From Rhypophila decipiens (taxonomy: Eukaryota > Ascomycota > Sordariomycetes > Sordariales > Naviculisporaceae), in contig MU858160.1 in NCBI GenBank assembly GCA_033297075.1, forward strand, positions 1-64,000: 64,000 nucleotides of DNA, in the 5' to 3' direction. The notes under the pieces are model-generated. The model ran no database searches, was not told the DNA's origin, and was given only the letters and a program-made list of their open reading frames with translations. A program made the translations under genes and the position numbers. The first letter of the stretch is position 1; each line of letters starts with the position of its first letter. Below, in pieces: positions 46,536-56,671 of this stretch.

Positions 46536-46605
46536 CCGGGTACGGGGAATCGAACCCCGGGCTGGTGAGTGAGGTTCACCGATGTTACCGTTACACCATA
46601 CCCGA
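46536..46605 (-). tRNA. tRNA-Glu (CTC)-like gene with C at position 33
   Basis: Minus strand. Acceptor arms TCGGGTA and TACCCGG, D region GGTGTAACGGTAACAT as in fungal tRNA-Glu, anticodon stem GGTGA/TCACC and T arm CGGGG-TTCGATT-CCCCG all pair. The loop reads A-C-C-T-C-A-C, giving anticodon CTC, but position 33, almost always U, is C. There is no intron. It may be a functional variant or a decaying copy. Confidence 0.7.
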
Positions 46606-46933
46606 TTGCTTGTTGTTGCAAGTCCAGGCAGAAAACCTTATTGAAGGAGTCACTGCTCGAGTCAGCAGTGGAGCTGAACCAGATAGGCTTACCTGGCAGA
46701 GTTGGTTGCCGTGGTTATCGTTTTTGTTTGTGGCTTGGCACTTGGCACTCAGGGGCAAAGTAAGCTTCAAGGGGACTTGCATTCTTGCCACACCAAACGT
46801 ATCTTGTCGTCTCCGACTTGTCAAATTTACTGCAATCTACATACAATGGGACACTCGCTACAGGGGGATGTAAGCAGTGTCCACGACACATGATTCCCTC
46901 TTACTCCAGGCCAGTCAACAATATTGAAGCGTC
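46606..46933. other. Gap between tRNA-Glu and the DUF1996 gene
   Basis: 328 bp holding the tRNA upstream flank and the terminator side of the DUF1996 gene. Nothing else seen. Confidence 0.5.
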
Positions 46934-48148
46934 TTAGACGGTCATGCCTTCCATACCCGGGAGGGATGTGAGCCCTGGGAAAAGAGAAAAGTTAGCATTT
47001 TGCCAGCGTGCAAGGGAGTTGAATCCAAGGTTGATAACGGCTTACAAGTATCATCACCAATGTTGTCCTTGCTCATCTGCGACTTGGTGCAGGCGATGGC
47101 CTGGGCATCAGTCTGTCTCTGGAGAGGAGCGCAGCGATCGCCAGAGCACTTGCCGTCCATGGCCTTCTGGAGGGCATCTCCCTTCCAGCCAAAGAGGTAG
47201 TCGCCGTGGATGCCGTAGCCCGTGTTGTCGCCGTGGCTCCAGTAGAAGGGCTGGCCAGTGGCGGGCCATTCGGCCTTGTTGTTGAACTGACGCGTGTCGA
47301 ACATGACCTCGTACATGACCTGCGGGATCTTGACGGGGTGCGTCGAGGGGCAGGCACCGCCCGACTCGAAGCTGCCGCTGGCCGGGTAGGTGACGTGGTC
47401 CTTGTGGCTGGGCGAGTCGGTGTTCTTCCCGTCCCAGCAGGAGGGGAAAGTCACGGTGACACGCCAGCCGCCACCGCACGGTGCGGTAGGGAAGCCCGGG
47501 ATGTCCTTGCCCGTGCAGGGGGCGCCACCGAAGGGCGTCTGTTGCATGTTGGCCTCGCAACGGAAGCAAAGGCCGCGTGGCACCTTCTTGGCATCGCGGT
47601 TGGCCGGATCACCGACGAGCATGCGGAAGCCCTGGGGAATGAGATCAAAGTTTATTATTAGTATGATCCTTTCAGTTGTTATAGTCCCCGGGCTGGAGAC
47701 CGATGTACGGTCGAGTACATCGGGCAATGTTTGGACTCACCGGCTTGAAAGCTGTGACCTTGGCTTGCGACTGGTAGCCACGAATGTAGTAGACAGTCAC
47801 ACCGCCCTTGACATTGAGACCAATGTTGGCGACCTGGGGAACACGCTTGAAGGTGCCGTTCTTGGCCTTGAAGTAGGCCGAGGCGGTCCAGTAGTTGGAG
47901 AAGTCTTCCGAGTACGTGCAGCTTGTGCAGGTCGACTTGGTAGGAGGATCGAGGACGCCTGGTGTCATGCTGGCGTTGAACGAGTTTCCTCCGATGATCT
48001 GATGGATGTGGGGGCTGCCGATGACGCCGGGGTTGACAAGGGGGTCAATCCGGTCAATGGTCAGCTGAGAGCAGCCGAAGCGCATCAGCTCCTGGGCTGC
48101 AGTGAGCTGAGCTGCCGCCAAGGCGGTAGCGAAGGCCTTGTAATGCAT
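46934..48148 (-). CDS. Secreted DUF1996 protein
   Basis: Three exons: 48148-47741, 47631-47046 and 46974-46934. Introns are 109 and 71 bp (GTGAGT/CCCAG; GTAAGC, GCTAAC branch, CCCAG). 344 residues. A signal peptide is visible (MHYKAFATALAAAQLTAA). The DUF1996 fold begins straight after it (MRFGCSQLTIDRIDPLVNPG), with further blocks SPHIHQIIGGNSFNASM, STCTSCTYSEDFSNYWTA, NRDAKKVPRGLCFRC, FPSCWDG and YGIHGDYLFGWKGDALQKAM. Many cysteines fit a disulfide-bonded extracellular protein. The tiny last exon gives the expected end WLTSLPGM. A weak TATA (GATATAAGG) lies about 150 bp upstream. The biochemical role of the domain is unknown, although related proteins often carry WSC or carbohydrate-binding modules, absent here. 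Confidence 0.9.
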
Positions 48149-50226
48149 CTTTGAGGCTTGTTTGTTGACTTGCGGGTGGCGGTTGGACAATGAACAAGGT
48201 GCAAGCGAATGTTCAGTCTTGAGGAGAGGAGACACTGGCCAGGCTGGAACGGAAAATAAAGGTGGGAGAGAGCCAGGCTTTTCAATATCTCGGACATCCT
48301 TATATCGTGGTATAGTCGATTCTCTAACAGTCGCAGACTCGGCCTTACTCCCGCTGGATTGATGAACGGGAGAATCAACCATTGGCTGCACGCGCCTGGA
48401 GTCTCCGGCTGAATTGGGTACATGATAAACGTCACGGTTGTCATAAGACTCCGGGGTAAACAAGCGATTGGTAGGCTGCCAAGTAACCAACTGCCGCTTA
48501 TTTACAGCTTTAGCATTTAATTAACCTTTAGAGTACACACCCGCCCCGGCAACTCCATGTGCGGAGCCCGGCCTGGGAAGGCCTGAGGATCGATGGTGTG
48601 CATTTCTTTGCCGTTTCGGGAATTTACCACGATTCAGCCATCTGCCGAGCTCCGGATGGAACGTGTTTCCTCGACTGCACCCTCTGACAATATCAGTGGT
48701 CTCTAGACGCAAATGAAGGCTTTGCCTCTAATAATAAACAGGAAAGGTGGGTGGCAAAGAAAAAGCCATGTTTCCTAGAACCAGCAACAATAAGGGGCTG
48801 TTCAATGGTGCGCATATCCCCACGTGGAGTTGATCTGTCTCTCTCACAAGCAAGACTGCCGTGTTGGGTCAATACTGGGACGACCTATGACTTGATGTCA
48901 CCGACATGTCTCCATATGAGGTCCAATATCATGCTGGGCCCAATATTCGACAGTTGACAACGATGGCCAAGGCACTTGTGCCCGGCGAACGGGTGCACCT
49001 TCTCCCCATGTGTCAAGCTGGGCCCTAGTCTTCAAGTATCTCGGTTGCCCATGTGTCAGTTGATATGTTTGCTACGGAAGAGGTAGAAACAAGCACCAAA
49101 GGTAGCAATCAATAAACGCCCCGAGTATATAGATGATACCACGCTTGACATGTTAGCGATAGGACAGAAGCTCTCCATATTGACGGGTCGCCCCTGAATC
49201 CCTGCTGGGTGTGTCGAGTTCTAGAATCGGGAACGGAATTCGGCTCTTGGGTGCCAAGGGTGGCGTTTAAGATGGCATATTGATGCGCTCCTATCAGACT
49301 CACGATTCGGTCCCAAAACCGCTTTTACCATTCAACACGCAGACATGGCCGTCGGTCACCCCCCTAGCGCCAGGGTAAACATGTTGTCGTGATCGTTATT
49401 CCCAACACCACGCTCCAACTTGGGCCTCAGGGCTCGCTGCCGCGAGATACGTTAGTCATGCTCTGCTCCTTTACTCGGCCTTCTTCCTGGTTGCTTTCAA
49501 GATATCGACCCTTTGTTTGTGTCGGGGAATTGATGGGCATGTGTGGCATGTGAATCCAGGCTCTTTTGAAATATGCAGGTATTTGCTGGGTATATGGCTG
49601 CTCTTTATCATGGCTAAAGGTTCTCTAAAAAGTCAATTCGGCAGGCAACTGGTCGGGGGATATATCATACCGTACAAGCAGAGGCGGCATCTGCTTGCCC
49701 TACCGGGCTTTGTCCGCACCAGCGAGATATTGTCTGAACCTGTTGGAACCGCTTATGGCTGCTCAGCACCACAGGTGCTCTCACTCAAATGTGGCTTCTG
49801 TCCAACTGAATTGTGAGACTAAGTTTGCTTATACGCACTTAGAGCCTAAGTACGTCGCTGGCCTATTATATTTAATCATCGCCGGCTTGCGCTATACTAC
49901 TGCATGTGCTTGAGATCCTTTTCCCCTCGTCCTAAACATCACATATGGTCCTTACTAATCGGCATTTCACCATAAAGAATGACGAACCTCACTCTGTGCC
50001 GCATTTGGAAGGAGTAAACCTTGGCAAACAAGAAAAGCAGCAAGCTGAATGGATGGAACATGCCGAGCAAGCCACAGGTAACGGCTCTAGTGCCAAGCGA
50101 ATAGTAATCAACATCAGCTCAGCTTGAATTGATCACCAAATAACCGTAGCGGCGACTGAGGGGCAAGATGTCGAGCATTATCTCGAGGAAGCCGACATAA
50201 ACACTCCGAACGGCAACGGGCACCAG
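48149..50226. other. Gene-poor region
   Basis: About 2.1 kb with the DUF1996 promoter at its left end. Short frames only. A small AT-rich patch near 49850-49910 may be a remnant of something older, but nothing in it is identifiable. Confidence 0.5.
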
Positions 50227-51172
50227 ATGGCCAACCAGCAAGGTGATCGGTTTCGGATCATTCAATTCGCAAACAAAGAGGACAGGGACAACTCCAAGGC
50301 CCTTGTTCACTCACATGCCTCTCGTATCACACATGCCAGAAGAAGACGAGCTCGGGTGATAGCTTACCAAGCTGCGAGGGATACCGGTAGTATCCAGAAT
50401 GAGGTGCCCCAGAAAGCGGGTGAAGAGTTCCAGCAGGCTGTAGGGGGCCCATCACGAATAGGATTGGGTCACACCGACCCGTTCGGGAGCTTTGCCAGGC
50501 ATTTAACGGTTCAAGAGCATCTGCTGTTTGATCATTGCAAGTACCTTTGGCCTCCAAGATCTTAATGCTCAATGTCGTATCAAATCTGTGATTACTGACC
50601 TTGTGTTACGCCCATGAGTAGATCTGGCCTACATCGTCCCGCACATGAAGAGGCGGTGCCGATACCTCAAGTCCCGGGGTACAGTGTTTGCAGACAACAT
50701 GACGAGCGACTGGGTCCGGCTTGCGCTGAATGACACTCAATGCCTCAATGCCCTCTTCCTCAATGCCGTCCGTCATCTCTCTGTGAATCATCAGCAGGCA
50801 TCCCAGCAGCAAAGGTTCTCAGATCTCGCCATCAGGTACAAGCTGCTGTCTTTCAGGGCTGTGAGTGACGCCATAACCAAGCCGGCACCACCTCCTGACT
50901 CAGCACCGTGGTTCCACGACGTCGTCTTCCTGGAGATTCTATCCCTAGCTTTTGACGAGCTGTTACTAGGCAACCCAACAATGACTAGGAGCCATGTACA
51001 AGGAGCCATGAAGATGGTGGAACTGAACGGCGGATGGAACACTCTAGGTTTAGACGGATTCATGGAGATTATCCTTCTCAGATACGCTGAGCGTGCAGGA
51101 CTGGTCCATGGGGTACTGGAGGTTCCAATTCGGGCACAAAACCCACAAGAGGGCGGCGAGACAAAGAATTAG
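50227..51172 (+). CDS. Fungal-specific transcription-factor domain protein, short
   Basis: Two exons: 50227-50536 and 50622-51172. The only splice that keeps the frame and the motif is a GC-AG intron (GCAAGT ... GAGTAG, CTGAC branch), giving LLFDHYLAYIVPHM, matching the H-Y of the family. 286 residues. The N-terminus (FRIIQF ... ALVHSHASRITHARRRRARV) matches the short basic motif preceding the fungal transcription-factor domain in a class of zinc-cluster-free regulators. The helical domain follows: TSDWVRLALNDTQCLNALFL, RYKLLSFRAVSDAI, FLEILSLAFDEL and LNGGWNTLGLDGFMEIILLRY. Family members usually run 400-500 residues, so the C-terminal half is missing: truncated gene, unrecognised exon or a short paralogue. 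It lies upstream of and parallel to the reductase, which it might regulate (inference). Confidence 0.62.
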
Positions 51173-51371
51173 AGGGGTAGCAATGCACAACTATGCTGGT
51201 TCACGGGCAGCGAGTTAAGACAGGATTCTCGGTACCAAAGGGTCGTGTTGGTAGCACAAAGAATACATAATCTACCCGACTGCATCCTGTACGGTGATGA
51301 TTAATAAACGCCAAGCTTTCCAACTTCCGTTTTTGAACGTGCTTAGAAACCCATCTCTCTGTGCAGATGTC

Positions 51372-51403
51372 TTTGGCGCAAAGTCCATTTGGCGCAAAGT
51401 CCA
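51372..51403 (+). repeat. Perfect tandem duplication of TTTGGCGCAAAGTCCA
   Basis: Two identical 16-bp units abut, each with a palindromic core TTTGGCGCAAA. They end 10 bp before the TATA box of the reductase gene, so they are probably promoter elements. They lie in the 337-bp gap 51173-51509. Confidence 0.85.
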
Positions 51404-51413
51404 TCTCAATATC

Positions 51414-51419
51414 TATAAA
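51414..51419 (+). promoter_or_regulatory. TATA box (TATAAA) of the reductase gene
   Basis: TATAAA about 90 bp before the ATG at 51510 and just after the tandem 16-bp repeat. Confidence 0.65.
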
Positions 51420-51509
51420 GCTACCACTCTCCCGTCACGTTCTTGGATATTTTTGCTGATCAATAGTAACCCAAACTCAAAGTTGAATATCCAGCAACCA
51501 ACCGCAGCA

Positions 51510-52602
51510 ATGACCGCACCGGCAACCACCATCTCCGAGGGCTCTCTCGTCCTCGTGACTGGCGCCACAGGCTTTGTAGCAACTCATGTCATCAAGGCAT
51601 TCCTCCAACGTGGCTACCGCGTCCGTGGCACTGTCCGGAACCTCGAAAAGGCCTCTTGGCTGCTGACCGGCCTGTTCAAGACCTATGCAGACCAAGGCTT
51701 CCTTGAACTGGTCGTTGTGCCCAATCTCGCTGCGGAACATGCTTTTGATGAGGCCGTCAAGGGTGTATCAGCCATAATCCACGTAGCCTCCATCGTCACC
51801 TTCGACTCGGATCCCAACAAGGTTATCCCCCAGACTGTTCTGGGCGCTACTTCCATCCTCGAGGCTGCTCTAAAGGAGCCTTTGGTGAAACGATTCGTCT
51901 TCACCAGCTCCATCGTGGCGGCCACGTTCCCCGTTGCGGGCAACAGCACCATCGTCGGCCCTGATACCTTCAACGAGGCAGCCATACAGCTGGCCTGGGC
52001 CCCCGGCACCCCACCCTCGGGATCCGTCGTTTACTCGGCCAGCAAGGCCGAGGCAGAGAAAGCCGTCTGGAACTTTGCCAAGGAGAGACGCCCACACTTT
52101 GATGTCAACGCCGTCGGCCCAGCAATGATCCTCGGCGAGCCGCTTCACAAGACTCACCTTGAGAGTGCTGGAGCGTGGCTAAAGCAGCTTTTTGACGGCG
52201 ACCAGGAAGAGATTTCTTCCAGTCCTGCCTGTGCGTTCTTTCTTTCCCTCTGATGTCGAACTCGCTAACGCCGTCATTTGTGAGCCAGTCTACTCGGTGG
52301 ACGTCAAAGACACAGCACTCCTCCATGTTGCCGCTGCGCTGGATCCCCATGTCCAAGGCACTCGGCTACAAGCCTGGGCCGACAACACCAACTGGAACGA
52401 GATTCTCGCCATCTTGAGACGGCTGTATCCAACCAAGATTGACACGCAAGACATCAAAGGCTTGGCAGGGGACAAGCTGACGATTAGCACTGATCAGACC
52501 CAGTCGTTGGCGCTGTTGAAGAAATGGGGCAATCAAGAGGGCTGGACACCGTTGGAGAAGACCGTGGCAGACAATGCCGAGGCAATTTGGAAGCTACAAT
52601 GA
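51510..52602 (+). CDS. NAD(P)-dependent ketoreductase, extended SDR (DFR/Gre2-like)
   Basis: Two exons: 51510-52230 and 52289-52602. The 58-bp intron (GTGCGT, GCTAACG branch, AGCCAG) restores SSPAFYSVDVKDTALLHV. 344 residues. Extended short-chain dehydrogenases of the dihydroflavonol reductase/Gre2 type reduce carbonyls with NADPH. The Rossmann motif is VLVTGATGFVATHV (about 14-27), with the Arg of RGTVRN favouring NADPH. The active-site YSASK (YxxxK) is in SVVYSASKAEAEKAVW, preceded by the catalytic Ser region FVFTSSIVA. Length and C-terminus are normal. Cytosolic. The start at 51510 (GCAATGACC) puts the nucleotide motif at the usual distance. The substrate cannot be told. The promoter has a perfect tandem repeat and a TATA box. 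Confidence 0.92.
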
Positions 52603-52699
52603 AGGATAGTACCATTTAATTCTTGTTTGGGGGGCCAAGGGCCATAGAGGCAAAGTTCTCTTCATTTAAATAGATATACGTGCTTGACAACTTTCAAAA

Positions 52700-55600
52700 C
52701 TACACAATGACGAAATCCGAGCCCTCCCCAGCCTCAACGCCCTCGAGTGCCTCCCCATCCATGATGCCATGTACATAACATGCTCCGACGAGCTGATAAT
52801 TGTCGCCGTCGTTATTTCCAGCGCTTGGGCTGGCTTTGCGCAGCACAAAAGGCACGGTACTCCCCCAAAACACCACCACTGCATCGTCGACTCGTGTTCC
52901 AGCCGGGAAGATTCCCATTTTGCCACCAGCCGTCACCCCAAACATCCTCCCGCCACACATGTCGCTAACCTGCTTGTTCAGGTCTATCAACTCGCTCACA
53001 ATCTCCATGGCCTCGTCCCCTTGAATTTCTTCAGGTTGAGTAGTGCCGGGGGAGGGGGGCCCGAAGGCGGAAGTTCGTGTGGGATGCCTCTCAAGGATGT
53101 CCCTCAACGACCTCGGCTGCTCCACCGCAGCCACGGGCGTATAAAGGCCGCCCTTGTGCCCAAAATAAAGTCTCACGAGGTGCTCATAGCCTAGCATGGT
53201 GGATACTGGTGGAGCAAGTGCCATTGGACGGGCCGGTATCCCCAGGTCGTGTTTCAGGTCCACCTCGCGGCGAGTTAGGTCGCCGACTATAGTCCGACTG
53301 AATACAAAGGCAGTCTCGGAAGGAGGATAGCCTGCCAGTCCGTGGGTCACGGCTAGTGTGCGCCAGGAGGGGGGGAGGAAGGCGCGGGGGTTGAGGTACT
53401 CCTCCATCTCCACTGGTTCATCTTGTCCTTCTTTCCTCGCCTTTGGCAGCAGAATGATCTCTCGCTCGGAGCCAGGGTTGGGAAACACATCCTCTGCTAG
53501 ATGCGCAATTCGCGCGGCTGGCACACCTCGCACCTTCAACTTGGGCTTTGTACCGGAATTGCCGGCAAGAATAAGCTCAAACCTGGGCTCCATCTCCGAG
53601 CTTCCATTCTCCTTGTTGATAAACTCTGGGGGGATACCTGCCCTGTAAAAGGCTTTCCGGGTGTTGATCAGCCGCTTCCCCAAGACGCCCATATACTCGC
53701 CATGAAAAGTACCCGGGGAGAATTCGTATCCCCAGTTGATGTCCCCGTATGTTTTCATGTCGGCGATGTATCGACAAAAGAGGTAGTCCATGTGCCCATG
53801 GGTAAGCTCGCGGAGCCCATCCAGGCCGAGGAATGGATACGGTGGCTGCGGGGCACTGCCGTCGGAGGACGACGTCAAGTTCCAGTTTGGAACCCATGAA
53901 GGAAGATCACCGGCCGAGGTGCAGGAGCCAGAGCCCAAAGAAAGGCCAGCGTGGGCCAGGAAATCGATCCTGCACTGCGGCCTGATACGCTCGTCCTCCA
54001 GTGTGTGGATGGCTACCTTGGTGAAGAGCTCGGCATCAGTCTGGCCCCCGTAATCAACGGCAGACACGGCAGGGGACATGGTTCTTTTGTCAGGGAGCGC
54101 CAGCAAGCCATATATACGGTCCTTGTCTTCTTTGGTCTGGAAGTCGCACCGTGTGCGGAACATGCGCGTCATGTAATAAGTCAGCGAGATTCCCTTGAGA
54201 CCCGGGAAGGTTATCGTGTTGAAGTCATGAATAGTTTCAAGGTTGCGGATTGTTGACATGATGGTGTCTGTGGAGGCCGGAGTCTGTTCCTGCAGCAGCT
54301 TTGTCACGATGGCTGGGTAGCTCCGGATATTGCGGATGAACCAGGAGAGGGTCTGCCAGTCTAGAGAGCCGTCGCCGTACCGGATGATGGTGTTCGCTCC
54401 CGGGGTTATCCCGCGGGCGAGCACGACTTCCTGCACCACCCAGGTTCGGCGTAACCAAGCTGCGAGGAGCATCCGGCGGATAGAAGCCCACACTGGGGCC
54501 GGGATATCGGCCGTCTCCAGTTCACCCCCGAACTCAACATGCAGCGTGATTCGAGTCCAAAGCATGTGAATCGCGCTCAGGGCGAGGCTCCCGTCGCTGT
54601 CGGGACTCGGACCCAGCCAGACGATCACCTTGTGGGCCTTGTGAAAAATGTCAGACATGAGAGGCACTTGCTGCGCCTTGTCGCTTGGGTCCATCTGGTT
54701 TATACACAGTGCATCGAGCCAGAAGAGCCGGGACCGCCATTCAGATCGCACGGCCATCAGAGCAGAGAAAGCCGACTTGGTAACCTGGGTGGGCTTTCCG
54801 TCGAGGATGATGGTCTCCTCGAGCTTGGAAGACCCCCAAGCGTAGGAAATGGCTTTGTACTTTGGTGTCTTTTCAATGTCATACCATTCCAGCGAGCAGT
54901 GGATCGTACCTTCATAGAGCCCGGCCTCGACGCGAAGGAGACGTATGAAACGCGGGGGCTTGCCAACTCCAGGGGAGCTCTCTTGCTGCTGCTGCTGCTG
55001 CTGAGACTCTCGTTGGTAAAGAGCATTCAGCCGCTCCACTTCGGCCGGATCAACGGGGTAATGTCCAGGCAATCTTTTCAACCACAATGTCCACCGTTCC
55101 TCGATAGCCTTGGCCCATCTTTCGACAGGCAAGCTCCCCAGCCATGGAATCGTCCTGGGCACGCCGCCCGCTTGAGCAAGCAACAGCAAAGCCGGGATAG
55201 ATGCCACAAACAGCTCAATAGGGACATACGTGACCGTATTCTTGAATGCCTCTACAGTAATTGTTTTCCAGCCCAAGGTGCCATTATTCGCGGCCGACCA
55301 CTTGGACTTGTCCTCCCCGTCCTCGAATACCTTGGTCAGCTGTTCCGCCGTGTCGTCCCAGAATCCCGTGTAGAGCGAAATCACCATCTGTAAGACCAAG
55401 ATGCCCATTCTCCTCCTCGCGTTAGGGCCCAGGATGCGGTCAATGGTAATGTACCACGCTATGGCCGGCCACACTCGCAGGGCTACCAGTAAGATCTTGA
55501 TCGAACCCAGGACTTGCCGGTATGAGGAACGGAGCGCTTTCAACACCGGGCTGGTGCCAGCGATACGAAGGCGGTAAAGGAGCGTGATGCAGTAGCAGGT

Positions 55601-55954
55601 TTTCTGCGCGTAACCATTCAGGATATTGACCATGAAGGAGTCGGGGACAAGCCAGCCAAAGGTGACAGAGAGGGTGCTCGAAATGGCGATGACCAGGGCG
55701 TAGTCCAGAAACCCGGCGACCAGGAACGGAAAGAGGCTCGAGGAGGCAAACTCGGGCCCGCCTGTGCTATCAGCCGTCGTGAGTCCCAGGTCAATGGCGG
55801 ACGGGTAGTTGAAGACCATGACCTTGAGAACCATCATTATCAGCGGAATCTTGGACCCCGCGATGGGGCCGGCCTGTCGAAAAGAAGCCGCATCGCTCTC
55901 CCGGAAGTGTCGAAGGCGGGTTTGATATAGCCCTTGGGGTTCGGGTTGGCTCAT
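52700..55954 (-). CDS. HET-domain protein with an N-terminal membrane region
   Basis: Single exon of 1084 residues. Residues 1-300 hold about five hydrophobic segments: LIMMVLKVMVF (38-48), LFPFLVAGFLDYALVIAISS (74-93), SIKILLVALRVWPAIAWYIT (151-170), MGILVLQMVISLYTG (183-197) and VPIELFVASIPALLLLAQAG (244-263). A polyGln linker (318-324) leads to a complete HET domain: YKAISYAWGSSK (366-377), FWLDALCINQMDPSDKAQQV (411-430), VIVWLGPSPDSDG and RRTWVVQEVVLARG. The C-terminus (FGVTAGGKMGIFPAGTRVDD ... YVHGIMDGEAL) is the usual HET end. The HET assignment is firm; whether the N-terminus truly spans a membrane is prediction. HET domains trigger cell death on non-self contact. The gene converges on the reductase, 97 bp apart. 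Confidence 0.92.
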   Translation of the reverse strand: MSQPEPQGLYQTRLRHFRESDAASFRQAGPIAGSKIPLIMMVLKVMVFNYPSAIDLGLTTADSTGGPEFASSSLFPFLVAGFLDYALVIAISSTLSVTFGWLVPDSFMVNILNGYAQKTCYCITLLYRLRIAGTSPVLKALRSSYRQVLGSIKILLVALRVWPAIAWYITIDRILGPNARRRMGILVLQMVISLYTGFWDDTAEQLTKVFEDGEDKSKWSAANNGTLGWKTITVEAFKNTVTYVPIELFVASIPALLLLAQAGGVPRTIPWLGSLPVERWAKAIEERWTLWLKRLPGHYPVDPAEVERLNALYQRESQQQQQQQESSPGVGKPPRFIRLLRVEAGLYEGTIHCSLEWYDIEKTPKYKAISYAWGSSKLEETIILDGKPTQVTKSAFSALMAVRSEWRSRLFWLDALCINQMDPSDKAQQVPLMSDIFHKAHKVIVWLGPSPDSDGSLALSAIHMLWTRITLHVEFGGELETADIPAPVWASIRRMLLAAWLRRTWVVQEVVLARGITPGANTIIRYGDGSLDWQTLSWFIRNIRSYPAIVTKLLQEQTPASTDTIMSTIRNLETIHDFNTITFPGLKGISLTYYMTRMFRTRCDFQTKEDKDRIYGLLALPDKRTMSPAVSAVDYGGQTDAELFTKVAIHTLEDERIRPQCRIDFLAHAGLSLGSGSCTSAGDLPSWVPNWNLTSSSDGSAPQPPYPFLGLDGLRELTHGHMDYLFCRYIADMKTYGDINWGYEFSPGTFHGEYMGVLGKRLINTRKAFYRAGIPPEFINKENGSSEMEPRFELILAGNSGTKPKLKVRGVPAARIAHLAEDVFPNPGSEREIILLPKARKEGQDEPVEMEEYLNPRAFLPPSWRTLAVTHGLAGYPPSETAFVFSRTIVGDLTRREVDLKHDLGIPARPMALAPPVSTMLGYEHLVRLYFGHKGGLYTPVAAVEQPRSLRDILERHPTRTSAFGPPSPGTTQPEEIQGDEAMEIVSELIDLNKQVSDMCGGRMFGVTAGGKMGIFPAGTRVDDAVVVFWGSTVPFVLRKASPSAGNNDGDNYQLVGACYVHGIMDGEALEGVEAGEGSDFVIV
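54983..55003 (-). repeat. CAG-type tract encoding seven Gln in the HET linker
   Basis: A (CTG)n run on the plus strand encodes residues Q318-Q324, in the linker between the membrane region and the HET domain. Confidence 0.85.
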
Positions 55955-56429
55955 TTTGGTCTAGGTAGCTGTCCGTGTCCTGTGAACCATCAAGTTATGG
56001 TATTGTTGATATCTGAATCGGAAACCCGGAGGAGTGAGGTCAAGCGGAAACTGAGACGGAAGGAAGATTCGCGGGAGATGACTTGGTTCAGCTGAAATCA
56101 GGGGTTCGGTGAAGTTGTTCCATTTCAGGATAAGCGGCCATGCATCGCGATGCCGCTATTCCGAAAGCCGACAATCAGGCTCTGCAATGACACGGTTCGT
56201 GATCCCATGTGTTGATGTCTGTTGGCAACACAAGCGACTGTCTCGCTCTCCATCCCGAAGCAAGACAAGTCAGTGGCTAACCTCGGTATTGCCATCATGG
56301 GAGGCATGGACAGAAGCAGAAGAATAGTAAAGTGAATAAACTTGGCGCTAAATGGGAACAAGAACCTGAATGGTGTTTGTCTCCATAAGCAGCGGAAACG
56401 GGCGGTGCTGACAAGAACCTTCCATGTTA
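55955..56429. other. Intergenic region upstream of the second HET gene
   Basis: 475 bp between the HET start codon and the tRNA-Ser 5' end. No gene seen. Confidence 0.5.
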
Positions 56430-56540
56430 GTCACGATGGCGGAGTGGTTAACGCGCTGCCCTGCTAATTCCTCTACACTCTGAGGGTTAGCATGCTAGGC
56501 AGTTCCTTCGGGAGCGTAGGTTCGAATCCTACTCGTGACG
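56430..56540 (+). tRNA. tRNA-Ser (GCT), with a 30-nt intron
   Basis: Plus strand. Acceptor arms GTCACGA and TCGTGAC with discriminator G. Anticodon stem CTGCC/GGCAG with loop C-T-G-C-T-A and A gives anticodon GCT. A long class II variable arm (TTCCTTCGGGA) is present, with a T arm around GGTTCGAATCC. The intron (56467-56496) is at the 37/38 position. The gene lies 131 bp beyond the 3' end of the PNK1 gene. Confidence 0.93.
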
Positions 56541-56671
56541 ATATTCTGCTAAAGGGCGTGGGTTTTCTTTTTGGCGCTTTGCTGTGTCCCGCGCAAGAAA
56601 GCCGAAAATGGACGACAACGATGAGCCACGGCTTGGACCGCTTGGTTCTTGACTTGCTTAACAATACACAT

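Noticed and set aside
49800..49915. AT-rich patch as a transposon remnant
   Set aside because: No terminal repeats, target duplication or coding similarity could be seen.
52769..54256. Several plus-strand frames inside the second HET gene
   Set aside because: They are antisense to an uninterrupted 1084-codon HET frame with clear domain motifs.
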